A stretch of DNA of 64,000 nt from Polydactylus sextarius (taxonomy: Eukaryota; Chordata; Actinopteri; Polynemidae), in NCBI GenBank assembly GCA_016801845.1, contig CM028910.1, positions 18,134,629-18,198,628 of the forward strand, in the 5' to 3' direction. Below are positions 1 to 12,890 of the stretch, piece after piece (within the stretch, counting starts at the first letter, position 1; each line of letters opens with the position of its first letter). Made by a program: the position numbers and the translations under genes. Under the pieces are notes generated by a model. The model made no database searches and was not told the DNA's origin. It worked only from the letters and a program-made list of their open reading frames with translations.

Positions 1-544
1 ACATCAACATCGAATTTTATAGGAAAAAGCAAAAATCATCATTTGTTTTTCAGCAGATCAGAAGGGTTTCTGATATGTTTCTCCACAGGAATAAAATACG
101 TTGCATGAGGTGCTATTTTTAACCTGCCAACCATTTTTAAATGCTGGAACCCAAGGTCCAGTTTTCGACTGAAATGCGCACAATAAAGGCTGTTTCCCTG
201 ATGTGAGCCACCCTGATAGACACAGCACTGACAAGAGAGAGGAGTAATTGCCTAGGACAGTTCCAATGATCCCCTGCCTGTGACGAGAAGAGGTGGAGTG
301 GAAAAAAAACCTAAAAGGAAGAAAAAAAATCTGTTTATACATCTAAGCTGGTGGAAGTTTATTGAGTTTCCTCCTTCTCTCTCTCCTTCTCTCCCTGTCT
401 TGTCAGGCTCCTGAGGTGTCTGCGGTAAGACAGGCGAACTCCAGGGGAGACAGGAGATGAGGCCGGGGCCATTAAAGGAAGTGCCTCACCATAGAGAAAC
501 TCAACCAGTCAGGTCTGGTTTAGTTGTGGGTGGCTCTGAGTCTG

Positions 545-593
545 TTTGTGTTTTTGTGTGTGTATGTGTGTGTGTGTGCGTGCGTGCATGTGT
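545..593. repeat. Imperfect (GT)n/(GTGC)n tract
   Basis: GT repeats have T-rich, TATG and GTGC interruptions. Confidence 0.9.
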
Positions 594-2350
594 AAACATT
601 TGTGCACAAGTATACAGGAGGGTGGAATTGTGTGTGCTGAGGCACAGTGGGCACCTTGAAACCTGATGTCAGTTTACCACACTGTGTGAGTGGCAGTGCT
701 GCTGTGAAAACCTTTTAAAATGCTGCCTTATTCTGTTCCTTGATTGCTGGAAAGGATTGATTATTGGTACTGTTTTTCATATGTGAAAAATGGCTGACAT
801 GGACGATTTTTTTTTCCATATGGAAATTTTAAATGCCAAAGTCGCTTGGTGATTATCGATAAGTCTTGGGTTTTAGAGGATATGTTTGAACAGGACTTGT
901 GTATATAAGGAAATCAGAACTTTGTACTCCTGACATGTGGAGCAAAGGCCTCTCTAAGCTGGCTAAACACCAAGTGGACAAAACCACAGATTGAGAGGGC
1001 TGAGTTGCTGCATTGTGCCGTTACTGCCAAAGCAACTAATCTTACCCAAATAAATACCAAATCCCACAAGCACAGACTGACAGTAATTGCAAAAGGATTT
1101 GGAGGAAGGTGGTTGGGTGGGGCTGGGGTGTGAGGTTATAGTATTGGTGGGCTTAGTGCACATTAGCTTAGTGCAATTAAGCCACTAATGACAAGTTTGG
1201 AAGCACCTTTGGTGAGCAGAACAACAATTATGAATATGTGGTGGCAAAAAATGAGCAGAGGGCCAACTAGGTGACTGCATGGTAATTGCTTAATGTCAAT
1301 TTGAGATGCGAAGACAACAAGCCGCCAAGGCAAAAGGGGTCACAGAAGAAGTGCCCTTCACCATGGCGAGATAAGTTGGAGTGTTGGATAAATAAGTAAT
1401 TTAAAACGATGACAAGATCAAAGAGGTTCTGGGTAGAATGCTGATAAGCTGAGTAACAAGCAGGGCCGTTCAGAGGAAAAAGTAGAAAGAAGACCTCAGC
1501 TGTACCTTCATTTCCTGCTGTAAAGCAGCATTTGACAGAGAAATTGGTGAGTGGTCAAACTTCATAATCCGTTACTAAAAGGAAGCTGAAAATAAAAGGA
1601 AGCACACATACAGCACATAGCATACCAAATGAAAAAACATAATGTCTCCTTCATCTGTAACAGCTTGGGAAGACCCACTTTCACAGAGGCCCAATGCTTA
1701 AACTAAACTCAATGTATTTCAAAGGAGGAACGTGACAGAAAATGGGGATAGGACAACACATAGTGGATGTGGCATTGTCCTTTAAGGGTCAAGGATCACA
1801 GTGTTCTTTAAATATGAACAGCTGCTGTTCAATCCAGTTGGATCTGGGCTGCAATCCAGAACACAAGCTTTGTAATCACAAAGAAGTCCTGGATAGCATC
1901 TACCAACTGGCCTCCCTCCGACTGCTATTTTCCTCACACTCCATTTGTCCCCCTGATAAGTACACCTTGCAACTCAATAAGAGCTGCAATACCCTAACAG
2001 TTTTCATGTGATAAAGTCTTGGCTTTTAGAAGATATGAATATATAGCTTTATTATACACTGCATTTTTATATGTTGTTTGAAAGTTATTACACATATGGA
2101 TGTACATATTTAGTTCCTCAATTTTAACTGAAGTGTATCCTCCTGTTATAGACGTGGTGCTAATAATCACGCCATTCCGCTTTCCAACCAACTTTTACCA
2201 CAGGTGGCAAAAACATGGCACTTGTGAAGCACGCAGGACTTATAGTCATACCAACTTTGCCAGTCCCGCAGGGCTCACAGCATGACCTCTGTGTAGTACG
2301 ACTGCAGTCACCAGGGCTTGTGGCTCATGTATATGCATGAAGTTGGTGGT

Positions 2351-2376
2351 CCAGGCCATATCCCCAGGCCATATCC
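2351..2376. repeat. 13-bp tandem duplication
   Basis: CCAGGCCATATCC occurs twice head to tail without mismatch. Confidence 0.95.
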
Positions 2377-2752
2377 CCATCTTCTTTATGCATGAGTTGG
2401 GCCACTCCAAAGGTCGCCACTCACACCGTTTCCATAGGAACCACTTCGTTCCCCCCGACTGTCATTCTCTTGGGTGTGGAGCAAAAAAAAAAAAAAAAAA
2501 AGTGCTATCCTAGTATCATTTGCATATCTGATTAGATTAGATTTCTTCTACACTTTATTGAATTTGCATCAATATTTTGGATTCTAAGTGGTCATTTTCT
2601 ATCGCAAAATGACGGCAAGCAAATACTGTCACTGCTACTATTTTCAGTTTCGTCAAATTAATTAGAAGTGATTATGTACATGTCAGTCTGTCAGTGCGTG
2701 TACTGAGGGTAACTGCAGAATTCCAGTGAAATTGTTTATACTTAATTTAATG

Positions 2753-2803
2753 AAGTATAATAATTTCATGCCTTTATAGTGAAGGCATGAAATCATTATA
2801 CTT
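2753..2803. repeat. Near-perfect inverted repeat, 22-bp arms, 7-nt loop
   Basis: The arms lie at 2753-2774 and 2782-2803 and pair at 21 of 22 positions around the loop TATAGTG. The structure is short for a canonical pre-miRNA. No terminal target-site duplication was identified. Confidence 0.95.
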
Positions 2804-3724
2804 GAAGGAATGCAGTACTGCTGGAAACCCAATGCAGGAAATCTGACCACTAATTTGTATGTCGATTGTATGTCGATTTCTGCGTGCAATATTTCTGGAT
2901 GTGTAACAAGAACGTAATGTTGTATTTTAAGACTTCACATGTGGTAGGGGGCTGTTTTATCAAATAAATAGGAGAACAGATAAGAATGAACTGATGCAAG
3001 AGGGAAAAATAAGGATTATTTACAGCTACAGGTTGAATCGAACCAGTGAATGTTTACCATGACATAAGCATCTCAGAGATATCAATCTTTCAATTAGGTC
3101 TCCAGGCAAATTCATTGTTGTGCCAAAGGATCTAGCTATATACATTTTCCCTCACCTCTCTTCTGCTTTACCATTTACTTTCCATTTCCTCGCCTCTCCA
3201 TCTCCTCTCTTTCCCCTCCTTTTTACACTACCCCAGTGCTGTATAATGGCTGTGGCCAGATGTCTAGAGTGGCCAGGGTTACTCTATTGGAGCAGGAATT
3301 ATATGAAATTGATGGTGAAAGTTCAGGAGCCAGCCACCCCTGGCTAGAGGCTAGTTCCTTCCACTTATCCTGCTCCATCAGCATCACCTCTTTTCTCTCT
3401 TCCTCGTTCTCCTTTATCTTTCTTGCTACTACTCAGCCTGTGCCCCCCACCCCCCCTTCATCCCCTATCACACATGATTACTGCATTACAGGTTCTGAGG
3501 ATCAAAGGATTCAGAGGCCATAAACTCTCATCTCAGTGAATTTCCTCTGGAGGAAACTTTTTTTTTTTTTTTTACAACAGAGAAAGAGAGTAAAGGAGAT
3601 ATAAAGCTGACAATAGTATGGCATCCATACAGATGCTAATATCTACGTATGGGTCAGGTGGAAGGAAGTTGGGTATGGAGATATCCATACCCAAGAGTTA
3701 AAAGGGGAAGAACCCGAAAATACT

Positions 3725-3775
3725 TCTGAAAAAAACAAAACAAAAAACAACAAAAAAAAAACAAAAAAAAAAAAC
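3725..3775. repeat. A-rich tract (A/CA)
   Basis: An A-rich stretch with single C interruptions. It could be a decayed retroposon tail, but no body is recognisable. Confidence 0.85.
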
Positions 3776-6708
3776 TTAAGCCTTCAATAAGAGATCAACA
3801 TCCGCTTCTTGTTTGATGCTTGGACAAAGCCTGCCCTCCGTTATACACCAGTAACAGCAATAACAGTTAAAGAATCCCACCATGACAGCTATGTGGCACA
3901 GGTAAGTCTCCTCAAAAAAACTAAAGTGTTAAGTTATTGTGATAGTGCGCACAAAGGGAGAGCAAATGGTTTAACATTTGAAAGAGAATGGCTCATTGAT
4001 AACACGTGTCTCATATAAAAATGGCTTCACTGTCTGTGAGCAGGTAACCTCCACCAATGGGTGCCGATCTTAAATCACTAAATGAAATGTATTATTTGCT
4101 GGTTGAGGGTGTGAGTGCTGCTGGGATATGAGAATTGACTTGTTTGACAGAGACAAGCGGTGGATAAAGAAGTTGGCAAAAGCTACTGAGTGAGTACACA
4201 GCATTAGCTTAGTGCACACTTAGACATGTCACTTAAATGAAATGACGTGTTTAAAAAAGACATTTTGGCTAGTAGATAAAAATTGTAATTGGTGAAGGTA
4301 CAGCAGAAGAATATGTGCAGCCAAATGCACAAAAACACTTCAAAATTTTGAATGTTTTCTGCCTCAAGGCTACAAGCATAGAGCTTGTCTACATTGCTTT
4401 CCTAGTTTAGTATGATGATATGTATAAAACGTGAATTTTACTGTTCTTCTTCAACCACTTATTTATTTAAGTATTTGTTTTTCCACTCACCTTACTGCCA
4501 CTCATATCTGCATCTTTTTCCCTATATTCCTGGCTCTTTCTATAGGCATTGGAGACTAGTGGAAAAGGGCAAAGGTTACCTCAGAGGCAGGCAGACAGGA
4601 AGAGAAAAAACAGTCAGATCTGTTGCTGATACTGCCGAGCTTATTCTTCACTGTCTCATTACAGAGCAGCCACAGTCTGCCTGCGGGCTGCTTCCCCTCT
4701 TGCTTTGTCTTGCTTTTTCTCCTGCACACACGCGTTAAACACAGCACAAACACTCAGCTGTCAACCATGCATACTTACGTACGCACACCAAGAAACAAAC
4801 TCTCTGCCTCTATCATGCCCACCCACCCACACACACACCTGCTTATGTTTCACTATGTGTCTTATTAATTTTTCATACAGCTCTGCCCAACCCTCAACTC
4901 ATTTTTTCCTCTAAAATAAACACAATAAACCCTTCAACACCAAAAAAGCATCACATTAGCACTACAAAGGGAAAAGACAGAGAGAAAACTGACCCTGAGC
5001 CAATGAGTGCAGAAAAAAAAAAACAATATCTTGAATCTGCAAAAAGTAACTTTTTAACAGAGAAGACTTTGTGTTTGTCTGTGTCTCCAACAGCTATATG
5101 TTTGTGAGAAAATGTAAAAATGTATTTTTAAGAGATTACAAAAAAAAAAAAAACAGGGGGTCATGAATGAACCCATGGGGAATATTTCACGTATCTAACT
5201 GCATGTTTGTGCTGGTGCTTGTTTGATACATACAGGGAATACTGATGAAATAAACAGCAAGGAGGAGAAATTCGTGTTTTTTTTTTTTGTTTACTCTTAC
5301 TATTTTTTTTCCTCTTGTTTCAAACTGACACTTCCTCTCTGTCTTAGTGTAGGCTCAGACTTTAAAAACAGAAACTAATTTTAAAAGTGGATTGCATCAC
5401 ACACAAAGAGAAATCTCACATATCTAAACCTCTATTAAAAACTGCAGAGCTCCCATCACAGTATTTTTGAGTACAGGTCAATATTTTTGGATGTTGTCAA
5501 TAAAGGGAATGAGCATATAGTTCTTTATTTCTGTGACATGTGACAATTTAATGTAATTGTAATTTATATGCTCCAGCCTACACTAATTTATCTGCATTTT
5601 CTTCTTAAAACCGATTAACCACTTACTGCCATCCTCTGCATCAGGCTACACTTTCTCTCTCAAACACTCAACATACTGAAATAAAATGAAATAACACTGG
5701 CAGACAGAAAGAAAGAGAACAACTGTACAACAGAGAAACAGAGAGGCAAGAGCATTGACTGTAAAGGTAGTGGTGGTGTGTGAGAGGCACAGAAAAATGT
5801 AGATGAAGCACAGAAAAGCAGGTGAAGTAAAATGTCTTGAAGCTTCGCCTGGAGTCACTAGTGGTTGAGAAGTGGGTAACCACTACTCCAGTTTGCCTTT
5901 TTTTTTTTTTTACTTCCACCCCACATCTCATCATTGCAGCCTTTGTGCTTGCCCCAACTACACATTTTGCTGCATCTCAGCCCCTTTCCACATGAATCAC
6001 TGGACTTGAGCGTGCATGTATCAGGATCCAGAATCCCATTAAATTTTTACTGTTACAGGCTTCCTCTAAACGAGCAGCCAATTAACAGAGAGAGCCTGAT
6101 CAAACAGTAGGCACGCTATGCCCCACTCTCCCTCTGGGTATTAGTGGGTGCACGCCAAAACCTGACCAGCACAGTGTTGCTCTGTGGCAAATGGGTGGAT
6201 TTTCCAGTCCACTTAAAAGCATGCCTGAATTCACCTGCACCAAGACAACAAGAAAGCTCTTGAACAAACAACACAATAAACAATGAACACTGTCAGGAAC
6301 ATGCTCTAAACATGATTTGACATGGCTGAATCAAAATCAAAATGGTTCAGTAAGACTCACACACCCCTTGACAGAAACTAGTCTTATGTTGACCTGACAT
6401 CTACTGGTTCTTTATGTACCATGGAACAAATTATGCATCAAAAGATACTTTCACCAAAGAAAAAGGAAAAGGGTTGGAGGTGAAGCTAAAGAAGAAGAAG
6501 AAAAAAAAAGCCATAAAATGTATTAACAAAAATCAGTGCTGTGGATGAAAAGCAGCCTTGCTACTTGGCAAACACTGAGAGAAAGCAAGAGGACTGGCCA
6601 GATTTTGGAAAGAGTAAAGGAGTGATGAGAGACACAGAAGGGTCAGTTTGATTGGTTCCACCTGGTTGGGAGTGGCAAAAGAAAATAACAAGGATTTCAA
6701 TGTGGTTC

Positions 6709-6750
6709 TGTGTGTGTGTGTGTGTGTGTGTGTGTTTGTGTGTGTGTGCG
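6709..6750. repeat. (GT)n microsatellite with one TTT interruption
   Basis: GT repeats are broken once by TTTG and end in GTGCGC. Confidence 0.96.
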
Positions 6751-7642
6751 CACTCGGGAGAACAGCTGCAAATAAAGGTCACAGTTAGGTCTGGTATTAT
6801 GTGGTAAGCATTCATTTAAGGCCAGACCTGAGAGCTGAATTACATGTGCCTGTGAGTAGAGGTGAGTCTCTGCTGCTTGCTGGTTCAAACAGCCCAGAGG
6901 TTGTATAAATGTTACTTCACTAGAAAAACTGCAGCTCCACACCTTAATCACTTAACTCAAACAACAGGATCATTTCTTCCATGACAGCAGCTCTGCCCTG
7001 CTGTGATGTTGTCCGATGGATCCTTCAAAGGCAGGAAGACACATCGTACAAATTCATCAACATAAAAAAGAACTAAATATCAGACCAAATCGCATCAGTC
7101 ATAGTTTTTGGTCCTTGTGATGCCTCAGGGGAAAAGTGTATTTGCAGTAACAGTAACAGTCCTGTGAACAGTAATCACAGGACTAAAAACTGCAGCAGCA
7201 AATGACAAAGACATGCACAAAACTCAGGGTAACTCCCCATGATCTCTTCACAACAGCATGAGCTGACAGTATCCCAGTGGCAATGTTGCCTTCTTTCTGA
7301 CACTCTAAACACTAAAAACAAAAAACAAGCAAATCCTAAAAACAGAAAAAAAAAATGTTCCCATGATAAAAAACCAAGAGCAAGCTGCAAGTTGTGTCAG
7401 ATCTCGAGAGTGTGCTTCATACACTTGTCAGTCGCTCTCCAAGGACTCCCAGAAGACTGCGTGCGAGTCTTAGTGGAGCCAGATGGCCCCCATCTTAGGT
7501 ATTCAGCTGAAGCAGTGGAGCAACAGCCAAGGAGGTGTCACAGTCAATGCTAAACGCAGCCTGCCATCGCCACCAACACACACATAAAAACAAACACGTG
7601 AGGGACAACAGGACAGAGGGCGGAGTTCTGTCATTGTCACAA

Positions 7643-7692
7643 TGCATAATAAAAATAATAATAATAATAGTAATGATAATAACAATAATAAA
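7643..7692. repeat. (AAT)n-rich simple repeat
   Basis: AATAATAAT units have GTAATG and AAC interruptions. Confidence 0.9.
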
Positions 7693-10071
7693 ACTCATGG
7701 AAATGGTGTTTAGGTTTAGTCTCCATATCTTTTGCATGACTGAATGTCTGTGGATGTCTAGAGCACTTGTGTGTTTCACAATGTCTTCATCTCAGCATGT
7801 CTGCATGTCTTTATAGCAGTTGGCAGATATAGAGTTTGTGTTGGATGTGCTCATATGCATGCACATTGATGGTGTAGCAGTGCAGATAAGCACTGCAGTG
7901 TGCGTATGACAAAAGACTGGTAAACTACACTCCTCTATGTGTGTATATGTTTGCCAAATGGTGAATTAGTCCATTTGAGTGAGATATGTTTCATACTGAC
8001 ACAAATATTAAGTATCCACGGTCATTTATATATTAAGTGAGTTTCATGAACCTTTGGTAACATCTACAGACGCATTACACTGATGTAGAAGCCATACATG
8101 TTTGTTTAAATGAATGTTATCCAGTATGTTTGTTTGTGTTTGTTAACGTGGATATATCCGCACATGCATGCAGCTGTATTTTTTCACAAATGTGTGACAC
8201 GGCTTTACGACCAAGTCACCCATCGTGGCGACCCATTTTCTGCCTCTCTAGGTCCCAGACTAGAAACCTTCTGTTTACTGTGAATGTGTCCCTTGTGTCT
8301 TGTCCCATATCCCATAATCCTTTGCCCCTGTTCCAAGAAACCATGTTTGCCTATTGTCCTCTTCACCTGTTCTACATTGCCAATCGTCCGCTGCGCCCCC
8401 CATTGTCTCCCTTTATCTCTGGCCAACTTCTCCATTTTTTTCCCCTACTCATTCCACTGATCCATTTCCATACCTACTTCATTATCACTGTATATTCACC
8501 CTCATTCTTCTTCCTATTTTCGCTTTTCACCATCCTTCATCATCACATTTCTAAATTATCTGTAAATTAAATTGTACCTCTTTTCTTTCATAACCCCAGT
8601 TTTTCTTTGTCCTACCTAACACTGATACATTCATGCAGTTGGGCCTGATCTCATTACAGATGGAAACATAAAAATGCGGTCGTACTCTTCAACTTGTACT
8701 GCACCTTCAGCCTTCATCATTGCATTTTCACCCGTGTTTTAGTGTTAGGTCTTGCTTGGGCAGGAGAGCTGCTGCTGTCTCCCTTTGGGCTTTGGGGAAA
8801 CCTCATTGAGCAGATTCCTTGGCTTTTCATTTCCCTTCTGCTTCTGAGGCCCACATTGGGTCTGCCCTTTGCTCTTTTACACAGCCATATACACACGCAA
8901 TTTCACACATTGATGTGCACATGCCTTGGCTTGTAGTTTCAAATTTGGTTCACTTGTTCAATTCATTGTCTTCAATTTGTTTGTGTGCCTACAATGTCTT
9001 TGTCAAGGACTTTCATGACTTGGTTTTCATAGAACTCTATAAAAAAATAGTTGGAAATGAAAAATTTAAGTGGAAAATTTAAGAGTGGCCACTGTGTGTC
9101 CATTCGTGGCCTCATGTGCAATATCGAACTGCTAACTGCTCGGTCTGTGTTCATCAGTCCTGGCAAATGCATAGATTAAATTTCTACAGATGAGAAAAAA
9201 AAAAAAATTTCAATATGTAACTACCACCTGAGGCACTTGTACCTAGCACTCAACAACATGTTTCGAGAGTGGGGGGTGGGGATTGTTGCTAACAATAACT
9301 AGCCCAGGCTGCTGCTGGGTCCCTCCTCCAGCACGGATCTGACAGCCAGGAAGGCCTAGCTCATGTGCTGCCAGCCAGCCAGCATTAGCTCAATCTCATC
9401 CAAGCCTGGAAACATGGCAGATGGCGGCAGGAGAGAACAGAAGAGAGAGAAGACACCAAGTGTGCGTGTGTGTCTATGTTTGTGAGGCAGACAGAGATGG
9501 GTAGAATGAGAGAAGTAGAAGGAGAAGGCGGAGAGCACGTGACCACATGCTCGCTTGCCTCTGATAGCGTCCTTCATGACCTCTACGCTCGAGCTAATCA
9601 ATCGGAATAATATCTTTGCTGAAACTACGAGAGCCTCTCAGTGAATGTCCACAAAGTCCAACCATCACTGATTCCATCTTAATGTCACACTATTTTGTTA
9701 TTTTACACCTGTTTGTGTGCAAGACTGTGAGTGTGTGTTCGATCAGTCGCTGTGCCCCGACTGTCTCTGGATGACAAATCAATTTTTTTCATTTATGAAT
9801 CCTACGGGTTTTCATCACACGTAAAAAGAGGTTCAGTTATTACATGAATGGACAGTTGATTAGTGGCATCAAACTGATGGACCCGTGTTTAACAGCCTTC
9901 ACACTTTCCATTTGTTGCGTGTCTATTGTAGGTTGTGACAGCTTATAAGAAATAAGCCTTCACGTTCTTGTATATCGACAGCTTTTCCAAATTCGAAAAC
10001 TCCAAAGGCAAGATGTCATCATAAAAAACACTTTTTTTTATTACTCAACTGTTTCATAATACAGAACTCAC

Positions 10072-10213
10072 CTCGGATGATGGACAGCTTAGCATTGACG
10101 GTGATCTCGCCCTCGCTGTTCTCGGCCACGCATTCATAGATGTTTTCATCGCGAGGCGCTCGGAGAGGCTGGATTCTGAGTACAGCACCGGCACCTTCAT
10201 CAAACTCAATCGT
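10072..10213 (-). CDS. ptprs: ptprs exon: second half of Ig domain 1
   Basis: The minus strand reads TIEFDEGAGAVLRIQPLRAP then RDENIYECVAENSEGEITVN then AKLSIIR plus one base. This is the C-terminal half of Ig1 with its F-strand Cys (YECVAEN), which would pair with the Cys in the preceding exon. Together the two exons form one complete Ig-like domain. The DEN-x-YECVA, GEITV and AKL pieces favour PTPRS over PTPRD and PTPRF. The acceptor (TTTACCCCGCAG, AG ending at 10214) has a short pyrimidine tract and a plausible branch sequence CTAAACTAAC at 10242-10233. The donor is CGAG|GTGAGT at 10072/10071, phase 1. The last base G would start the Glu codon that follows LR in the family (LREDQ). The Ig2 exon that should follow is not in the window. 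Confidence 0.95.
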
Positions 10214-10232
10214 CTGCGGGGTAAAGAATATG

Positions 10233-10242
10233 GTTAGTTTAG
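10233..10242 (-). promoter_or_regulatory. Probable branch point for the Ig1b acceptor
   Basis: The minus strand reads CTAAACTAAC about 20-28 nt before the acceptor AG, close to the branch consensus (YTNAY). It compensates for the short pyrimidine tract. Confidence 0.5.
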
Positions 10243-12365
10243 ACAGCTGTGAGTTTCTGATAGAAATACTAATAGTTTTGTTTAATATACAAGGACGTTG
10301 TTGATCCTAAACAAAGACTTATAGAGATCGGTTATAACAAGATATCACTGGTTGGAAAGACACAGACTTTCTGTTCTTTTAGAGGTATTGTGGTTTTCAG
10401 AAAAACACCATTATGAGGAAACGCACACCATTTCTCTTGCTCTACACACAGTGTTCCAGTCCTTTATCAGTATGTGCTTTGCTTTCTTTTGTGTATTTTC
10501 AGTGTTGTTGTTTTTTTTTTTTTTAATCAGTAATTATGTTCTTTGTTCTCTGCAAAGTCCTTTGTTTTCGAAACTTGTTGAAAGTGTCTTTTTTAAAATA
10601 AAATCGCTACACTCAGAACACAACATGTGGTGCAATATACCAGGAATACTGACTCACTTACAAAAATCATTATATTTAAGTAGAACTTCAACATCCTTTG
10701 TGTTTGAATTTTTGAAGTATTTTTTTTTTATTATGTTTCCAATACAAACAAAAGTGTTCTTCTTTTGTAGCACTCAAGCATAAAAAAAAAAAAAAAAAAA
10801 CACTGCCACAGAAGTAATTATATTGCTTAACTGCCAATTTTCTAAATCAGATTGGAGAGCAACATCATGATGTTTTGAATGCGGAGAACAATGGTTTTTA
10901 TTTGAAATAGTCTGGAATTTCCAATACAAATTTTTCGATGAATCAGATGCATTTTTATAATGTCTTCACTGGAAATAGTAGTAATGTAATAGTGAACTTT
11001 ATTTTATTTGGTGGGTGTGACTGAGTGTGGCAGTTTCAGAGGCTGGCAGCTGGTTTGATGTCTGAGAACCAGCAGAAAGAAGCTGAACCCCAACGCTTGC
11101 ATCAATGACTAGAATTTAAATGGTTGGATTTCTAAACCTATTACCTCTTTCTTTTTAAAATGGACAGTCATTTCATCAGCTTATGGCCTCTAATTTTGGA
11201 TGAAGTGTTAGAGAAGACGGTCGGCCTGTCTGTCAGCCTCGCTGCAAACCTTCTCCTCCAATATCGCGCTTTCCACAGAGGAACTAACAGCGTTTCAACG
11301 AAGAGTTCACCGTTGTGATCTCTGAGCAAAGTATGACTTTGAGATACACGTACAAGTCTTCAGCAGCCCCACTGCTCCACTGCTGCACATCTCAGAGCTG
11401 AACCGTTAATTAGGCTAAAAACACTGCAGAGCACGGCATCACGATCAATATCAAAGCAGCTGTCTAGAGGGTAGAACAGAAAAAAAAACATAACTACTTC
11501 AAAACCCCTTTACAAATCTTTATTTCTAAATGGAGGAAAAGAAGCGTCCGTTCTGGCGGGCTGCTTCACGCCCTTGGCTTTGTTTCCCACTTAGCATGCA
11601 AAAGAAGCAAACGTACAAACACTACTCATTTTTTTATTTTGTCCTCAGTTGAGATGCCGCTTTTCCCTGTGTTGATGTTGTTGTCATTTCTTTTTTTGCT
11701 TTTTATCCCCCTCCCCACGGTTGGCTTCATCCTGCAGTGTTTGTGCGCAAGTCTATGTCTGTGCATTGCCGTCATCCTTAACGAAAGCAACTTTTTAATT
11801 AAGAGACACTGAGCATCAATCAAGACTTTTAGAGATGCCATCTGGGACGCCTGCCGAGAGCTGAACAACATGCATCATGAATAACACAGAAAAGGCGCAT
11901 TCACACAGACAGGGCTGTGTGTGGAGGGGGAAAAAAGCAGCTCTGGAAACAGGAATGTGACAACAGCAGAGTCAGTCAAGTGCAAATAGGACAGAGTTAG
12001 AGAAATGAGAAAACTGAACGTTGGAAAACTGGGCAACTGTAGCTAATGGTGGACTGCACATCACACAGAGGCCAGTGCAGCCAGTCCTTGAAAAAAAGAA
12101 AAAAAAAAGTGGTGGTGGCTGTTGTCCAGAACTATTTGTGCAAACTGTGAGTGTAGAAAGCAAATGCAAACACCCCTTTAAAGAAGACTGTGTGGGAAAC
12201 CAATGCCAATATAAGACTGTGCTTGTTATGTGAATGTGGTGCGGGGCTGTGTGAAAAGCATGTGTGGAAAAATAGAGGTTGAAACGACTGAAATGTGGAG
12301 ACTGACATGTTTTATACATGATGCTTTAACGGACTTTGCTTAGTGAACTCTATCATTATGTTGAT

Positions 12366-12408
12366 TATATATACAGTATATATACAGTATATATATATAT
12401 ATATATAT
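12366..12408. repeat. AT/ACAGTAT simple repeat
   Basis: TATATACAG occurs twice, then a pure AT run of about 22 bp. Confidence 0.92.
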
Positions 12409-12689
12409 GAATAGCAGTGAACAGTTCATCTATTTTGTTGAGACTTCACCCAACACCTACATGTACATTTTTTAAACAAACACCAACTAACATGTATTTG
12501 GATTATCACTCTTCTTATTTTTGTCATTTTACACGATAAACTTTAAAATAACCACAATTTTCTACTTTTAATGACTACTTTCTATTAATATTTACTGTGA
12601 GATATAAATTTTTCATTGTAAACCTGCAGTGTTGTGTTGCACGTCAGTACAGTAAACAGTGTGAGTGACTGCAGAAATGATGGACTCAC

Positions 12690-12832
12690 CTCTATGCGCT
12701 GGGAGTTGACCTTCTTGCCTTTCTTGTTCCAGCTAACCCTCGGTTTGGGGTCGCCTGTCGCCTGGCAGACAAAGGAGACCACGCCCCCTGAGACGCCAAT
12801 CTGGTCGATGGGAACTTTAGTGAACCTCGGTG
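12690..12832 (-). CDS. ptprs: ptprs exon: first half of Ig domain 1
   Basis: Read on the minus strand, this exon encodes APRF-TKVP-IDQIGVSGGVVSF-VCQATGDPKPRVSW-NKKGKKVNSQRIE, the N-terminal half of LAR-family Ig domain 1. Visible family marks are the B-strand Cys (FVCQATGDP), the core Trp (VSW) and the NKKGKK lysine cluster. In RPTP-sigma that cluster forms the glycosaminoglycan-binding face of Ig1. The KVNSQR segment resembles PTPRS more than PTPRD (KVSNQR) or PTPRF (KVSSQR), as I recall those families. The acceptor is preceded by about 50 nt of unbroken pyrimidines and is a tandem CAGCAG. The exon may therefore begin at 12832 or 12835, the longer form adding one codon and giving Ser-Ala in place of Ser before PRF. 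The donor is GAG|GTGAGT at 12690/12689, phase 0. Incoming phase is 1, matching the signal-peptide exon. Confidence 0.95.
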
Positions 12833-12836
12833 CTGC

Positions 12837-12890
12837 TGAGGAGGGGAAGAACAAGAGAAAGAGAGAGACAGGGAGAGAGGGAAAAAAAGA
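12837..12890 (-). promoter_or_regulatory. Long polypyrimidine tract of the Ig1 acceptor
   Basis: In the transcript sense this is about 50 nt of nearly pure C/T leading into the CAGCAG acceptor. It contains repeated CTCTCT and TTCTT motifs of the sort bound by polypyrimidine-tract-binding proteins. It supports the acceptor and may bear on the choice between the two AGs. Confidence 0.75.

Larger units (their letters stand above)
1..10071 (-). other. ptprs intron after Ig1 (incomplete; Ig2 exon lies beyond base 1)
   Basis: At least 10 kb of intron follows the Ig1 donor. I looked on the minus strand for the conserved Ig2 opening (IDMGPQLKVVE and NPDPEITWFKD) and did not find it. Contents are a GT-rich tract near 0.55 kb, a 13-bp tandem duplication at 2.35 kb, a strong hairpin at 2.75 kb, A-rich runs near 2.49 and 3.75 kb, a GT microsatellite at 6.7 kb, and an AAT-rich tract at 7.65 kb. 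No other exon is convincing. Short open frames here lack splice-bounded coding character. Confidence 0.75.
10214..12689 (-). other. ptprs intron splitting Ig1
   Basis: This is a phase-0 intron of about 2.5 kb with GTGAGT donor and CCGCAG acceptor (minus strand). It holds two poly-T/poly-A runs near 10.51 and 10.78 kb and an AT/ACAGTAT-type simple repeat at 12.37-12.41 kb. No RNA gene or coding segment was recognised. Confidence 0.85.
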
